A stretch of 64,000 bases of DNA, from contig NC_135247.1 in NCBI RefSeq assembly GCF_947623445.1, positions 17,052,501-17,116,500 on the forward strand. Direction: 5' to 3'. Positions 11,970 to 23,800 of this stretch are shown here, piece after piece. This stretch comes from Clavelina lepadiformis. Its lineage: Eukaryota; Chordata; Ascidiacea; Aplousobranchia; Clavelinidae. Made by a program: the position numbers and the translations under genes. Under the pieces are notes generated by a model that worked only from the letters and a program-made list of their open reading frames with translations, searched no databases and was not told the DNA's origin. The first letter of the stretch is position 1. Every line of letters starts with the position of its first letter.

Positions 11970-14961
11970 TCAAGACTTCACCACTTCTCTTGTAGCTAAT
12001 CTTGGTCTGACATTGGTAAACCTGCAGTTGCCAAAAAAGAGAAATATGAGATATCAAGTCATACATAAAAATACCACAGATTGGCATGCACGAATTTATT
12101 GTCACAGAACTTCTTGCCCCGATCTGTTTTGTAATTTATACCTTAAAACACATATATGATCATTGTGGCGATTTTTTATGACCTAAAAATTGCTGAAATA
12201 TAACCTTATATTTTGTGTCTGGTTCTTTTGCAAACAGTGCATAGCTGGGTTGGAATCACTTTACTTAGAATGATTCAACATTGTAACCAAGTAAAAAACT
12301 CATCGTCTTATTAACAAATTGTATGAAATAAATAATGATCTTCAAATTTGTTAAAAATGTGACGTCACATAAACACAACAGTGCAAGGTTGCCTACTAGC
12401 CACCATATTTGAAGTTCTTCTTATGCTCTTTACATTTTAACTACTGCGAAAGAATGAACTTTTTTGAACCTCAAAGTTACATTATGTGACACAATTTTCT
12501 GTTGCGAATTTTATCACCAACAATAAATTTTATCACTTTATAACTCAGATACTAAAAACCCTATAACATTTTTAAATTTTTATTTAGGCATTTCATATCA
12601 TTTCAAATTCGTCTACTAGCCACCATACTTAAACATAATTTCTATGACAAAAAAATGTTCTAATGATCATACAACACTTTAATGTGCCACTCATTATCAT
12701 GTGAAAAAGGCAAATAAACTGCTTGATATCTAGCTAAAAAGAGACGTTTTGTACAATTACTTGGCTAAGTTTGAAAATGTGAGAGTATCTTGAAAAGGGA
12801 TCATCTAAAACACCGGAAATCCCCCGGTATGGGTCATAAGATTTGATTTATATCATAACTGATTTGCTAATAAAAAAAATTCAGATATTGATCAAATTTA
12901 AAAGTGAAGAAGTTTTGTATAAGACTTACTTGCTTAGTTTAAATGGCTCTTTCTCGATTACAAGTTCCTCTTTTTTCATAAGCCGCTGTGTATATGCAAT
13001 CGGTTTAAGCTTACGCCTTGGCAATTCTCGTTTTGATATGTTTTGCTGATATTCTGTCAAGTTGTACATGCCTGTCAAAAGCAAATACAAAATGTTAAAT
13101 TTCCATTTTTTCCTTTTGAAGACCAACGACCACAGAATGGCAGCGAAAAGAGAGCATACCTTTAAGCTCATATCATTTTACATGGACATGGCATGTCTAC
13201 GTCAACTGCCATGCAATGTTATTTACAAAACTACTTCAAATAAGTAGATCCTGCTATTAATTAACTTCATCATGGTTCTCTGTATGCGTTCACCCTTTGT
13301 TATGCTCACCAGAGTCGAGAGCATTGTTCTGATTTTCCCATTTCTTCATTTTCTTTTTCTGCTGTCGAGATCGTGTTTGGTACCAGTCTTCGCCATAACC
13401 ACCACTCATAAGTTTACTGAATTCAACCTCTTTTGGCTTTTGTGAATCTCTGTTATACAAATAGCACGAGATGCCGATGCATTTCTCTTTCAATTGACAC
13501 CACGGCAGGTGAAAATAGTTTAACTGTTAAGTATTACTCCATAAGCCATTCAATGTATATGGTAAGTTTTTTGAATGTCATCACTCACTGTTTGGATATT
13601 TTTGGCAATTTTGTGGTTTCGGATGGAAAAGAACCTTCCTGTTCAAGTAACAATAATCCAAGATCAATGCAATGGAAACAAATATCATATGTATATACAT
13701 ACGGTAGCCTGTATTATTATTATTAGTTCGTTAAAAAAACACAAAGTAAAATTTAAGTGGGTAATCAACTGCACTGTGCAGTAGTCTAGGACCTGCCCGT
13801 CCATGTAAAAAGGAGCTCCCCGCCTTTCATATTTTTCCTGAATGTCAAGTCGTTCTCTACGAGCTTGACCCAAATCCACTTCCACCGTTCCTTTCTCTGG
13901 AGTAGCTGGCTTCAGGCAACTTTCGTGAATCATGTATTCTGGTGGGAACCATTTTCTTTCCGCAAGACTAAGCAAGACATTACTTTTTATGCAATAAGCT
14001 CTTGCCTTCTTAATGTAACAATCGCTTGAAATACTGTAGGTTTAAAGCACTTGGTTTGATGTAAACAAGTAAACACAGTTAGTTATGCATTTTGACATGC
14101 ATTCTAATTAAAAGCTTGGTTTTTACTCTAACCAGTCCATGCAATAAATTTTCCAAGAATCAATTACAAAAATTAAAACAAAAGAAATACTGACATTTTC
14201 TTTTCTTCTTCTGTTGACATTGGCTCATGGTCAAACCAATCCACTCTTGGATATGATTTTGGACCTTTCGGTTTCTATAAAACACAAAATAATTTCATAA
14301 AACCATTAAAAAAATGTTATAAAACATGACCCAGAATCCGACTACCTTGACTGCGTTAAATGTGAGAAGATTTTTCCTTCCTCCGAGCTTAGCAAGCTGT
14401 ATATATTTTGTGTCTGTGTCACGAATCCAATTGCGTTTACTAAAAAAAACAATAAAAATTTATACCTGCTTTTACAAGATAGCCAACCAAATGATTGAGG
14501 TGCATCTAGTTTTATATTGAAAAATTGTTAATTTGTACAACATTTTGGGAGCTAAAATCAAAGCTGGAAAATTAACTTGTTAAACCAGGTCCGACATATT
14601 CAACAACATAAGATTTTTAACCAAAAAGGTTTAAAGGTGATTAGAATATATATGAAAGAAGGTACATGTCCTGACATTAGAAAGGTGCCTGTAGAAGTTA
14701 GTGTAGTTGGTAAATTAAACGTGTGCATACTTTGAACCAGTCTCTCTTTCCATTGCTTCAATGTCATCAGGTGTTAAGCCGGGAATCTGAGAAGCAACTG
14801 GAGCAAACTGCTTCTCTTTCTTTGCTTTTGAAATTGGAGCATGGTAAAACCAGTCCTGACCACCTCCTTTTGACAGCATTACTCTTAAGCGTTACTAAAT
14901 TGGCTACGTTATATCATAACAGTGCTAGTGGGATTGCAGTAGACAAACCCTTGGGGTGTAA
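11970..14961 (-). CDS. C7orf57: C7orf57-like protein
   Basis: Homologue of vertebrate C7orf57, a protein of unknown function. Proposed coding exons on the minus strand: 14879-14731, 14439-14346, 14274-14195, 13967-13793, 13436-13310, 13071-12930 and 12021-11970. They sum to 819 nt (272 aa plus stop) with consistent phases. Landmarks shared in order with the human protein as I recall it: DWFYHAP, SQIPGL, WIRDTDTKYIQLAK then LGGRKNLL, DWFDHEP, EYMIHE and FSKLMSGGYGEDW. The start follows an in-frame TAA, and the first exon begins at an acceptor (TTATTTCAG) at 14961, so 14880-14961 is 5' UTR. The third exon needs the donor AAAAT|GTCAGT to keep phase. The region after GEDW (MKKWENQ, KRELPRRKLKPIAY) is lineage-specific or poorly conserved. 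No enzymatic motif is visible. Confidence 0.85.
12022..12929. repeat. Intron with a direct repeat (CTACTAGCCACCATA)
   Basis: The last intron of the C7orf57 homologue contains two copies of ctactagccaccatayttraa, at about 12393 and 12611, some 218 bp apart. No coding sequence is seen. Confidence 0.5.
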
Positions 14962-15016
14962 CTGAAATAAACATGTACTACTTATAAAATATAAATAAAA
15001 TTCTGAATCAAATGTA

Positions 15017-15243
15017 GGTATATTCAGGGTTGTAACCAAGTCATTTTCTTCTTGGACTTGAGTCAATTTGAGTTGTGACTCAAGTCAGTTTAAACTGTGA
15101 CTCGAATCAATTCAATGTCAATGCTTTAACTTAAAACCTTTCAAATTGTTAACTACAGATCTATTTTGCGCAAATGTTATAACGTGATTTGAGTCATTAG
15201 GACTTTGACTCGAGTAATGGGTCATTACAACACTTGGTATATT
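15017..15243. mobile_element. hAT MITE, ACTCGAGTC family, 8-bp TSD
   Basis: The element occupies 15025-15235. It starts CAGGGTTGTAAC and ends GTCATTACAACACTT. Perfect GGTATATT duplications lie at 15017-15024 and 15236-15243. The body is filled with GACTCGAGT/GACTCAAGT motifs. Relatives lie at 24688-25090 and from 34972. Confidence 0.8.
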
Positions 15244-15389
15244 TCACATTGAAAACACACAGCACAAGTATATAATATAACGCACAAGGTACTGGTACTT
15301 CAGTTTGGTATGGTATGATAATCTTTATCTTCAGACTTATGAAAATCTTAGCACAACTTAAACCTGACGATGGTTCCTCTTAGCTCAAG

Positions 15390-15757
15390 CCCCAGTTACA
15401 GAGCTAGCCTTAGTGCAAGTTTCAATTGTCACACAATTTTTGTTTTTTCTATTTTTTATAGTATTTAGAACTGTCCACCAGGTCCAATGATAGGAAGCGT
15501 TGTTAATGCCTTGCCCAAGAGCATTACAACGGTATAGCATTACTGGATGTCGAAGACCACTGGGTATTGTGTGGCCAGTGCTACTCGGCTACTTAGGTAT
15601 CATTTTGCGCGAATTCAGAACTGGTCATCAGGCCACTGAGCTGGAACAAGCGCCATCAATGCCTTCCCTAAGGGCATTACAACAGTATCGCCAGTGGGTA
15701 TGGAACACGGGCCACATTACTGGTTATCTTGAACCCGATGCTCTAGCTACTTGACTA
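15390..15757 (-). repeat. tRNA-derived SINE, two units in tandem
   Basis: Read on the minus strand, 15757-15727 resembles a tRNA promoter: an A-box-like GTAGCTAGAGC and a B-box-like GGGTTCAAGA. Two related units (about 15466-15597 and 15612-15757) share gaactg.tca.caggcca and atgcctt.cc.aag.gcattacaac. A leading part (tttcaattgtcacacaattt, about 15420) recurs at 32836-32905, and the segment at 15470-15500 recurs inverted at 45433-45459. Confidence 0.6.
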
Positions 15758-15779
15758 CCGTTACGGTCCATAGTGAAAA

Positions 15780-18313
15780 ATGTGGCACATGAATGCACCA
15801 GGTTGATCAACATGGACCCCTAACTTTTTTATTTTCACTTCGATTTATAATAGATAAACAAAGAAAAACTGGTTGCCTTTACGCAAATTTATAATAAATA
15901 AAAAAAGAATTAAGGGTTCAGTGATTGCCATCACGCCAAAATTTGCGTCTTTTCATGCACGAGTTCTCGTCGAAAAGTGCAGTAGCCTACTTTCTAGAGG
16001 TATAAGACTAGGTGCCTAAGGTATAAAACTGAGCACAACTTTTTTGCAAAAAATTTCTCTTAATTTAATAGCCTATCGTTAAAAACGGACTGCGTGATCT
16101 ACTTAAGGCTGTTCGTTCGGGAATCTGGCTCGCTTTCAAAACAAATTTTCATCAGAATCTGCAGTCTTGATTATATTGTGATTGTCATAACAACCGATTT
16201 GATGTCTATGTGCTAGTGGATACCAGATTAAATTAAAATTTCATATGAAACTGTTACTTGCATCTGCTTTGCTTATTTAAAGTCAATTGATTTTAAAAAA
16301 CGTAATTCTATGTTTGCTGTTGTATTAATTTTTCAAATCTAAAGAATAGGATCTAAGTAAATTAAACTATAAATGTAGTAGGGAAATACCCACTAAGTTT
16401 TTCTTTAACATAGAAATCGATTTATAAGCTGTAAGTATTAAACTAAGCAGATAACACTTCCAAGGTAAATTAGTAGTTTTCTTTAATGCCATAGATAATG
16501 TATTATGAGATTATATAAAACAATATTATTGCAATCCAATTTTCTATGTTAATCCACAAACTTTCGGTTTCGTCAGATGTAGGCCAAGATAAGTAGGCGT
16601 AAATATAAACCAGTTCAACATATTATGCAGAGCATGAGAAATAATTTCTAAAATTTTGGAAGAAACATTTAAGCTAAGTAGTTCTAATTATAAATAAATT
16701 GTTTAAAAACATTCTAGCATTTGCGAATTGAGTACTATGTCTTAGGTTTTCAAAGTGATTGAATACAAAGCAAATAATAGCTACTAACTTGGTGGTAAGT
16801 TGCGTGTTGAACGGTCTGGTATTTTAATGCGTAAAAGTTAACCCAGATAAGCAAAATATACTTTTTATTTTTTCCAGTTATTTACGTTAACAAGTCAAGC
16901 AAATAAATCAATTTATAAAGAAGTTGTAAATAAATCCATCGTCGACATATAAGCTTATTTATACTTTTTACATTCCTTAATTGATAAATGAAATTCGATA
17001 AAAAGTCACACATATGTGAAAAAGGCCAAACGCCTTGCCAAAATGAGTATATAACTTATATGCTCTGCATAAACAGAATATTTTTGCCATTAATTGATAG
17101 GATTAATGTGGTGCATTCGGTTATCGTCTAGTTATTTGTCGATGAAATACGAAAAAACATAATTCTCCTATATATGTGATTCTTTACCGCGATTAATCAA
17201 ATTTTAAAATTTTTATAAAATTTGACTAGATATAGGTTAACAAATTTTAACAAACTTTAACTCGCTAATGATTGATAAGTTCTTTAAAATAAATGCGTAG
17301 CTATCGCGGTGTTTCGGAATTCTACAACCAATAAATTTACTGGGAATGAATTGATGAGTTTTTCGCACACGTGCGAGTAAAAATTAAATATTAATTCATG
17401 TGCAATCAAAAGCATTATATTTCTGAACTGGCCAGAATTATCCAGATAAATATACGTAAGTTTATTTTTAGCAAAGAAACGATTTCGAAATATTGATTGT
17501 GAATCACAATATCGCGATATGCCGACAGCAGACGGTTTTAAAAGTCAAAATGTTCAATTTAGAACCAAATTAAGATGAAGCTGTCATATCTCGATTCAAT
17601 TAGACTACAGTATATAAATCTAAAAGTGGAAATTTATTTTATATATTTTGCTATAAAACCTCTCAAGCATAAAAAGCGCCAGCTTAATTGCAGACTTGAT
17701 TGACGTTTCCTTTTCACAAAGGTACTCAAATTATTAAACACTCGAACATAAATGACTGTAAATATCGCATACTATAACCTTGTAATCAGGTAAGGTGTAG
17801 TTTTCTGTCGTTTATAAAGTATATAAACCATACCGTACTTTACATCTCGCTATAGAGTTATAAAGATTTTCAACCTTAAACTGTGACAGAAAATCATTTA
17901 TTTTGTACATAAAGGTTCAGGATATTTGGTAGTTAAACATTTATGACGAAAAATGTTTACGGCCTATTAAACTGTTGTTAGAAGATTATAAGCTTTTATT
18001 TAGAATCTTGAATGCAATACTGGAAACAAAATCGCAGCTGTTTCCAAAAGCGGTATAAGAAAAGCGTGTTTTGTGTTATATTACCGACCGTGCAACTCAC
18101 AGCAGTAATCTGATATAGGTTCGCTCTTAAATGTTAGATTCATTTCTTCTGCAACCACAGCATGGATAAATGAAAACGAAAAAGCGTCTGATCCGCTGAC
18201 GTACAGGAAATTGTTTTTATTAGGCTTCATTTAGATTTTTATTGTACAGTAATGAAGTAAGATGTCGGTGATATATCAGATCAGAAAAATAAATTTTTTA
18301 TGATGTACACCCT
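15780..18313. other. Intergenic, upstream of GnRH gene
   Basis: Very AT-rich. No exon, RNA gene or clear repeat recognised. It should contain the regulatory DNA of the downstream neuropeptide gene, but no specific site can be named. Confidence 0.4.
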
Positions 18314-18314
18314 T

Positions 18315-18320
18315 TATAAA
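18315..18320 (+). promoter_or_regulatory. Candidate TATA box of the GnRH gene
   Basis: TATAAA within ccctttataaagaag, 108 bases upstream of the ATG. A start about 25-30 bases downstream would fall near 18342, where TTTTGCAG/ACATC could alternatively be a 5' UTR splice acceptor. Confidence 0.4.
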
Positions 18321-18427
18321 GAAGACGTTTTGGTTTTGCAGACATCATTCCACATTTTGAACCTTGACGCTTACGTTATACATTTGTTTACTAGAATTAT
18401 CTTATTGCTACTCATTTTTGCTGCATC

Positions 18428-19167
18428 ATGAAAACTCTCGTCTTGCTCGAAACTTTGTTGCTAGTTACTGCCTTCGCTGATTGCTACATCCTGAAACAAC
18501 ATTTTGGCGAGAGTGATTACCAAGATTGGAATGGCTGGCGATCCCGTCACCTGGCACCTTTCGGATCGCAACAGAAAGAGTCCGACGTGGCTTTGAAGCC
18601 ACAAGACAAACGCCAACATTGGTCGGTAAAGCTTTCTCCTGGAGGCAAACGGAGTGGCTTTACGGATGTTGTTCAAACGCAGCATGAAAGAAACCCAGGT
18701 GTGGAAATTCTGGAAGAGAGAATGAAGACGAAAGAGGAGGCTCGCGATCAAGATCAATATCCTATGATGTTGCAAATTCTTCAGAAAATACTTGACGTAA
18801 GTGCAGGAAACAATTTGTAGTTTCCCAAACCTCGATTGTGCAATAGGCCTAATAGCTAGTTTCAGTCATTTATTTTTACTGAAATCTTTATAATTTTTGA
18901 ATAGATATTTTAATCTAAATTCAAAGTTTTCGAGAGTATGAGATTTTTCTTTCGATGGTTTGCGTTCAGCGTTAAAGTCGTGCAAAATGTCAAAAAATTT
19001 AAACAAGAAATTTAAACTTTTCACCATTGTGAGCGAATACAAGAGTAACATTTAACTTATTTTTTTCATGGAAGGAAACGAAAAACTACGGTGAACTTCA
19101 GACCGATCCCGAGGATTTTTCACGGTTCAGTTACGACAACCAACCGCAAAAATCTTCCCATTACTAG
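18428..19167 (+). CDS. GNRH: Gonadotropin-releasing hormone precursor (single peptide)
   Basis: Neuropeptide precursor. Exon 1 is 18428-18796 (donor GAC|GTAAGT, phase 0). Exon 2 is 19075-19167 (acceptor ttttcatggaag), reading ETKNYGELQTDPEDFSRF and onward to TAG, for 153 aa in all. Residues 1-19 are a hydrophobic signal peptide (MKTLVLLETLLLVTAFADC). After an approximately 40-residue spacer comes KPQDKR, then QHWSVKLSPG (63-72), Gly73 as amide donor and Lys-Arg (74-75). This is the standard arrangement for release of pGlu-HWSVKLSPG-amide. The remaining 78 residues correspond to a GnRH-associated peptide without a second hormone copy. Positions 1-4 and 9-10 keep the chordate GnRH pattern and positions 5-8 (VKLS) vary, as in other tunicate forms. 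Reported ascidian genes that I recall mostly carry three copies, so one copy is notable. Exon 1 read through its donor would stop at 18820, giving a 130-aa form with the same hormone. Confidence 0.93.
18614..18652 (+). other. Mature GnRH decapeptide with amidation and cleavage signal
   Basis: Encodes QHWSVKLSPG followed by GKR. It is preceded by the dibasic KR at 18608-18613. N-terminal Gln would cyclise to pyroglutamate, and Gly after Pro-Gly gives the C-terminal amide. Confidence 0.95.
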
Positions 19168-20839
19168 CTCAAGTAAGATATTCAATTGAAATTCTTTTCT
19201 TGAAATCTTTTCATTCGTTGTATAGGATTATTTGCAGTCAGGTTGCAGCATGAATTAATATTCAATGCGCCGTTTTGCTTTTTCTTGCTTCTTATCTTTT
19301 CAAATAGTCAATATATAATTTTACAGATAGAGTGACCAGACTGCATTTTTATGTTATTTTGTACCAATGGTATTTATGCTTCTTAGCTTATTTATCATTT
19401 GTTTTACATTTTTCTTTTTATTCTGATGCTATAGTCATAAAGCGATATGCAATGAATGTTCTTTGATTGTTGCTGTAAATAGGTTAGAACCGTCCGGCCT
19501 GACTTCATAACAATGTTCCCTTGAAAAGATTTCGGAGTTCTACCACCATTTCGATCACCTTGTAAATACGACACTTCAAATGCTATTTGGACAACTCGGT
19601 TTCAGTTTAGTGTTCAATTTTGCTTGTATGTCATTGCGTCTGTGTGCATAGCAAAATAAAAATACCGTACTGTAAATCTGGAGGAGAAACTTATTTTTCG
19701 AAAATTTACGTTTGGTAAGAAACTGTAACATGCACTTGTATACGGTTTTGTGAAAACACACATGATTTTAACCCTGTGATAGATTAGTCATATGTCAGTT
19801 AACTAAACCCTCCTCAAACTATACAGTTCCATTAATCAGATTTCAATGCGTAAGCAAATGTTATCAGTCATACAGCTTATGATGAGATTTGCATGACAGC
19901 AGTCACGTTTATATCCGTAGCCTACTAACGGGAAATTCGAAACTATTTTTTAAAATTTCGACAATTTTTATTAGCTTTTGTAGCCTATGCGCTGGAATTT
20001 TTTAATAAAAGGAATTTTTTTTAGTTGCCGAAAAAGTTTTCGTTTCCAGACAGTTTTTGTTTCTATAGTGCTAAGTGCGTTAAATAGTGCTAAGTTTTAT
20101 AGATTTGACTAAGTGAGTTGGTGGAGTGAATTGGTAAACCGTTTGGTTGCAGACCCAAACAGTACAAAAGCGACAGTTTGCCATGTTTTCCAAGTTGTTA
20201 AGAAGATTTCTGTACCATTTTCAAATTTTGTGGTAATTATTACCCAGAACCTTTCGAACCAGCTTTTACCTTTGTAAATTAAACGTTGTATGAGGAGATT
20301 TTATCGTTTTTTCTTATGACAATTACTAGACCTCTATGAGAATGCAATTAAGTGGGATCGAAGTTTTCAGCGTGTGTTATCAAGCGACAAACAACTTGCT
20401 TTCAACAGCAAGCGAGTATTGCTGAGAAATGTCTACCCTCTACACACAATTCAAGTTAATCGTGGCAATTTCCTACGCAATTATATGCAGTGGTAGTGAA
20501 CGCTTTGAAGACAAGCTCATTGAAAGCACTACAACGATCAAGTGGGTGAAAGTTTTAAAAACATGTTTTCTGATCTGAATGAACCCCGTCATTGATATGT
20601 AATAGTGACTTACCTCCACAAACGAGAGAAGCGCTGTGGTCATTCGAGACAGGGCAACAGCTTCAGATTTTTAGCATTGCTGACAAAGCGCATAGTAGTG
20701 AATCATATCTGACAGAATTAGCCTAAAGCTAATGATCGACTGAAAGGTTGTGCTTTATTTACGGCGGCCTTGAATTAGTTTTATATAACGATTTCGTTAC
20801 GTTTTCTGCCAGAGTAGCCTACTGTGATAGCTTTGGAAT
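19168..20839. other. 3' flank of GnRH gene and intergenic DNA
   Basis: No gene recognised. An AATAAA at 19655-19660 is a candidate poly(A) signal for the GnRH transcript, about 490 bases after the stop. Confidence 0.4.
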
Positions 20840-23800
20840 ATGTTAGCACGAAGCAGCAGTTTTGTTCCTTGCTTTTTTGCTGTGGCAGTCTTTCTAGTTA
20901 AAGGTAAGTTGGCATGTTAGTTTCAAGAAACAATTCTTTCCTCTTTGTCAATCAACTGTTGCTTTCTGAAACTGATCTGGTGAATACTCTAGACATATAA
21001 TTAGACCATTTCCATACGTAGGCATTTTATACTACTGTGGTGTTAATAATTTCTCGATTTTCCAAATGTCTGTGTGCTAGCTATATAGAGAGAGTGTGAT
21101 TCGAAGCTTAGACAGCGGAACGTACTTCACTAAATGTACCAATCCAACAAAGATTCGATCCATCATTGGGAATTAGGCAGTCGTTGCAGTTCATAAGCAT
21201 GTACATTGCACAGTACTTTTGTTATTTAGCCCAATGTCCGACAAGGAACGAGACAATAGCACGCCACGTTGGAAGGTTTCCTTGCCGGAAGTCCTGCACT
21301 CCAGGCGACTCAAGATGCAAAGGGACAAGGGTGTGCACTTGTGACCATGAGTGCGGTTACTCCTGTATAAAATTTGGTAAGTAATACCATATACTGACTG
21401 AGTATATTTATGTATACCATTTCACAGTACACCTGGAGAAGTAAGCTTATGCTTGCGAAAGCTCGTGTACTAAAATATAAATAAAGATAACCTTCATAGT
21501 GTCAAACTATATCCAGTTTTTTATTTTACTTTAATATTCGGTTGCCACGGTTCAGACAACATCAACTTTGTAGACAATATTCTGAGTTGGTGTTACAGTA
21601 GGCTGCTGTATGCAGTGGTTAACGGACAATTAAGGCAACTCGAACTTTACGTATAACTATATACGAATACAGCAGGTTCCATCTTGTTCCAAACGATTGA
21701 CACAAGCTGCTGTCTACGTTTATTATGTCTGTATTCAGTGTTTATTGTATTCTGGCACAGGGTTGACTTAGGCCATTCCACAGCAATAGTAGCATAGCTT
21801 GTAGGAAAAATAACGCCTTGAGGATAACGTTTTAGTTAAGCGGTTTTTATTGGTAGGAAATCGTGATAGCGTTTGTGTTATGGTGGTACGTCCATTATAA
21901 AGAAGATAAAAATATCTTATCAGAAAACTTTTGCCCGCTCCCCCCGGCTATACCAAATATGGAAAATGTTTTCATCTATCGTGGGAACACCAATCCTTCA
22001 CTCGTACCGAAGACAACTAACGAATTTCGGTACGACGATATGGCTGAATACGTGTGCGCACCGGGATATTCAAAGGAAAACACAATTCCGCATTTTTGCC
22101 ACGGAAGACGAGGTTGGACTGGAACCACTAATTGTGTCCGTAAGTAAAAATATCTTTTATTTTGATTAGAAATATCATATCTACGGGTTTACGTGCATTA
22201 TAGGCAATTACATCAAACCCATTAATGGGTAGTCGACGAAGCAGCATGAGACAACTGCCAAACCTGTTGCATAGCAAAAACGTTATAGACCTATCTATAT
22301 GCGGAGAGTGTTTTGACACCAAAACTATTACATTGGTTTTGCAAATAATTTCACATGATCTTTGATCCTTTCAACATGTTGAAGGATGTTATACTTGCAG
22401 AGATCTGTCCGAATGAGCAGAACATTCCAACAGATGTTGTGACAAGCGTTCAGTGCGGTACGTCGTGCAAAACTGATGACGATTGCAACGAAAGCAGACG
22501 ATGCTTCTGTGACGGTCTCTGTGGTCGGACCTGTGTAAGCGAAGGTACGGTTATGTCAGTACTGTATTGGCATTAAGCTGTACGGGCATAGTACGCTTGA
22601 CATCAGGCTGGCATTTGTAAAAATTCTTTGCAAATTTTTTTTAAAAAATTTGTTTTACTTCTACAGTGACGTCATGTGTTGTCCCGTCGGGTCTCGGAGC
22701 ATCGCTGATTACGTCACCACCAGATGCGGCAACGAGAGCAGTTGGGGAATCGATGACGTACCGGTGTCGTGGAAGAGAGAGACTGCTGGGAGGGGCAGAG
22801 GGCGAAAAATCGGTTACGTGCTTGATGGATGGAAGATGGAGTGATCAACCTCCGGCTTGCGTTGGTAAGATGACGACGAAAATTGATAACAGAAAGAGTA
22901 GATACCAGATTTGCGAAAGTAGATCCAAGGTTCTGTGACGTCAGCTATACATGTTAGGGTATAAAAAGTAAAAAGAGAATGCCTCTGTACAATTTGTTTT
23001 TGTTTACCAATGTGCGGAAATGGGACAGATTGATGTTCAACATATTTTGTGAATTTGGTAGAATGACTTATATCTGCCACTTACGATTGCGAATAAGTTT
23101 AAAGTTACACGACAAAGGAAAAAAACTTGAATTATATTTTTTTTAGATTTAGAACGCAGTTACATACAAGCTTTTGACAACATTAATCACGTGGTTTACT
23201 TTCTTTTTGATCTCGCGTATGACGTAGACGATACGTCACTAAGAAATTCAGTAGAGTTTTCCTTAAATCTTGTTCGAAGGGTAAGCAGGTTTTACTATGA
23301 TGACGCATAATAAATAAGCAAACAATTAACCCTAAACGTGGTGATAACTGCTAAAAGCACTGTAGGCTAATTCCTTGAATGTGATTTATGTGAGCTTTTT
23401 CTTTAATTTGTACATTTTTGCAGTTCGCTGAAAACAGCACAGGTGGTTTTAGCTGTGGTGTTATTATTTTTGCATCAAGAGCGAAAATTATCCTAGACCC
23501 ATCTGGATCACAACAAACACCAGATGACGTAATTGAGTTGCTCAAATCAATTCCAAAGAATAGAGGTATATCTTCTAATATACTTGTTATGCAGCATTTT
23601 GCTAAATAAATCAGCAGGATTTTTATCGACGGAACCCTACTCGTGTAAGGGAAATAGAAATGAACCTTTCGTATAAGTGTCTGCATGCATTGAAAGAGGT
23701 GGTATATTTTTCATTGGTTCTGTAAGTTGCCTAGTATTTTGTCTTCTGTCAAAAGCTTCCACGCAGCCTTTACTTGGGATGGAGAGGTATACAAGTGCTT

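Noticed and set aside
18461-18775. 104-aa open frame antisense to the GnRH precursor
   Set aside because: It is a shadow of the sense coding exon and has no domain or splice support.
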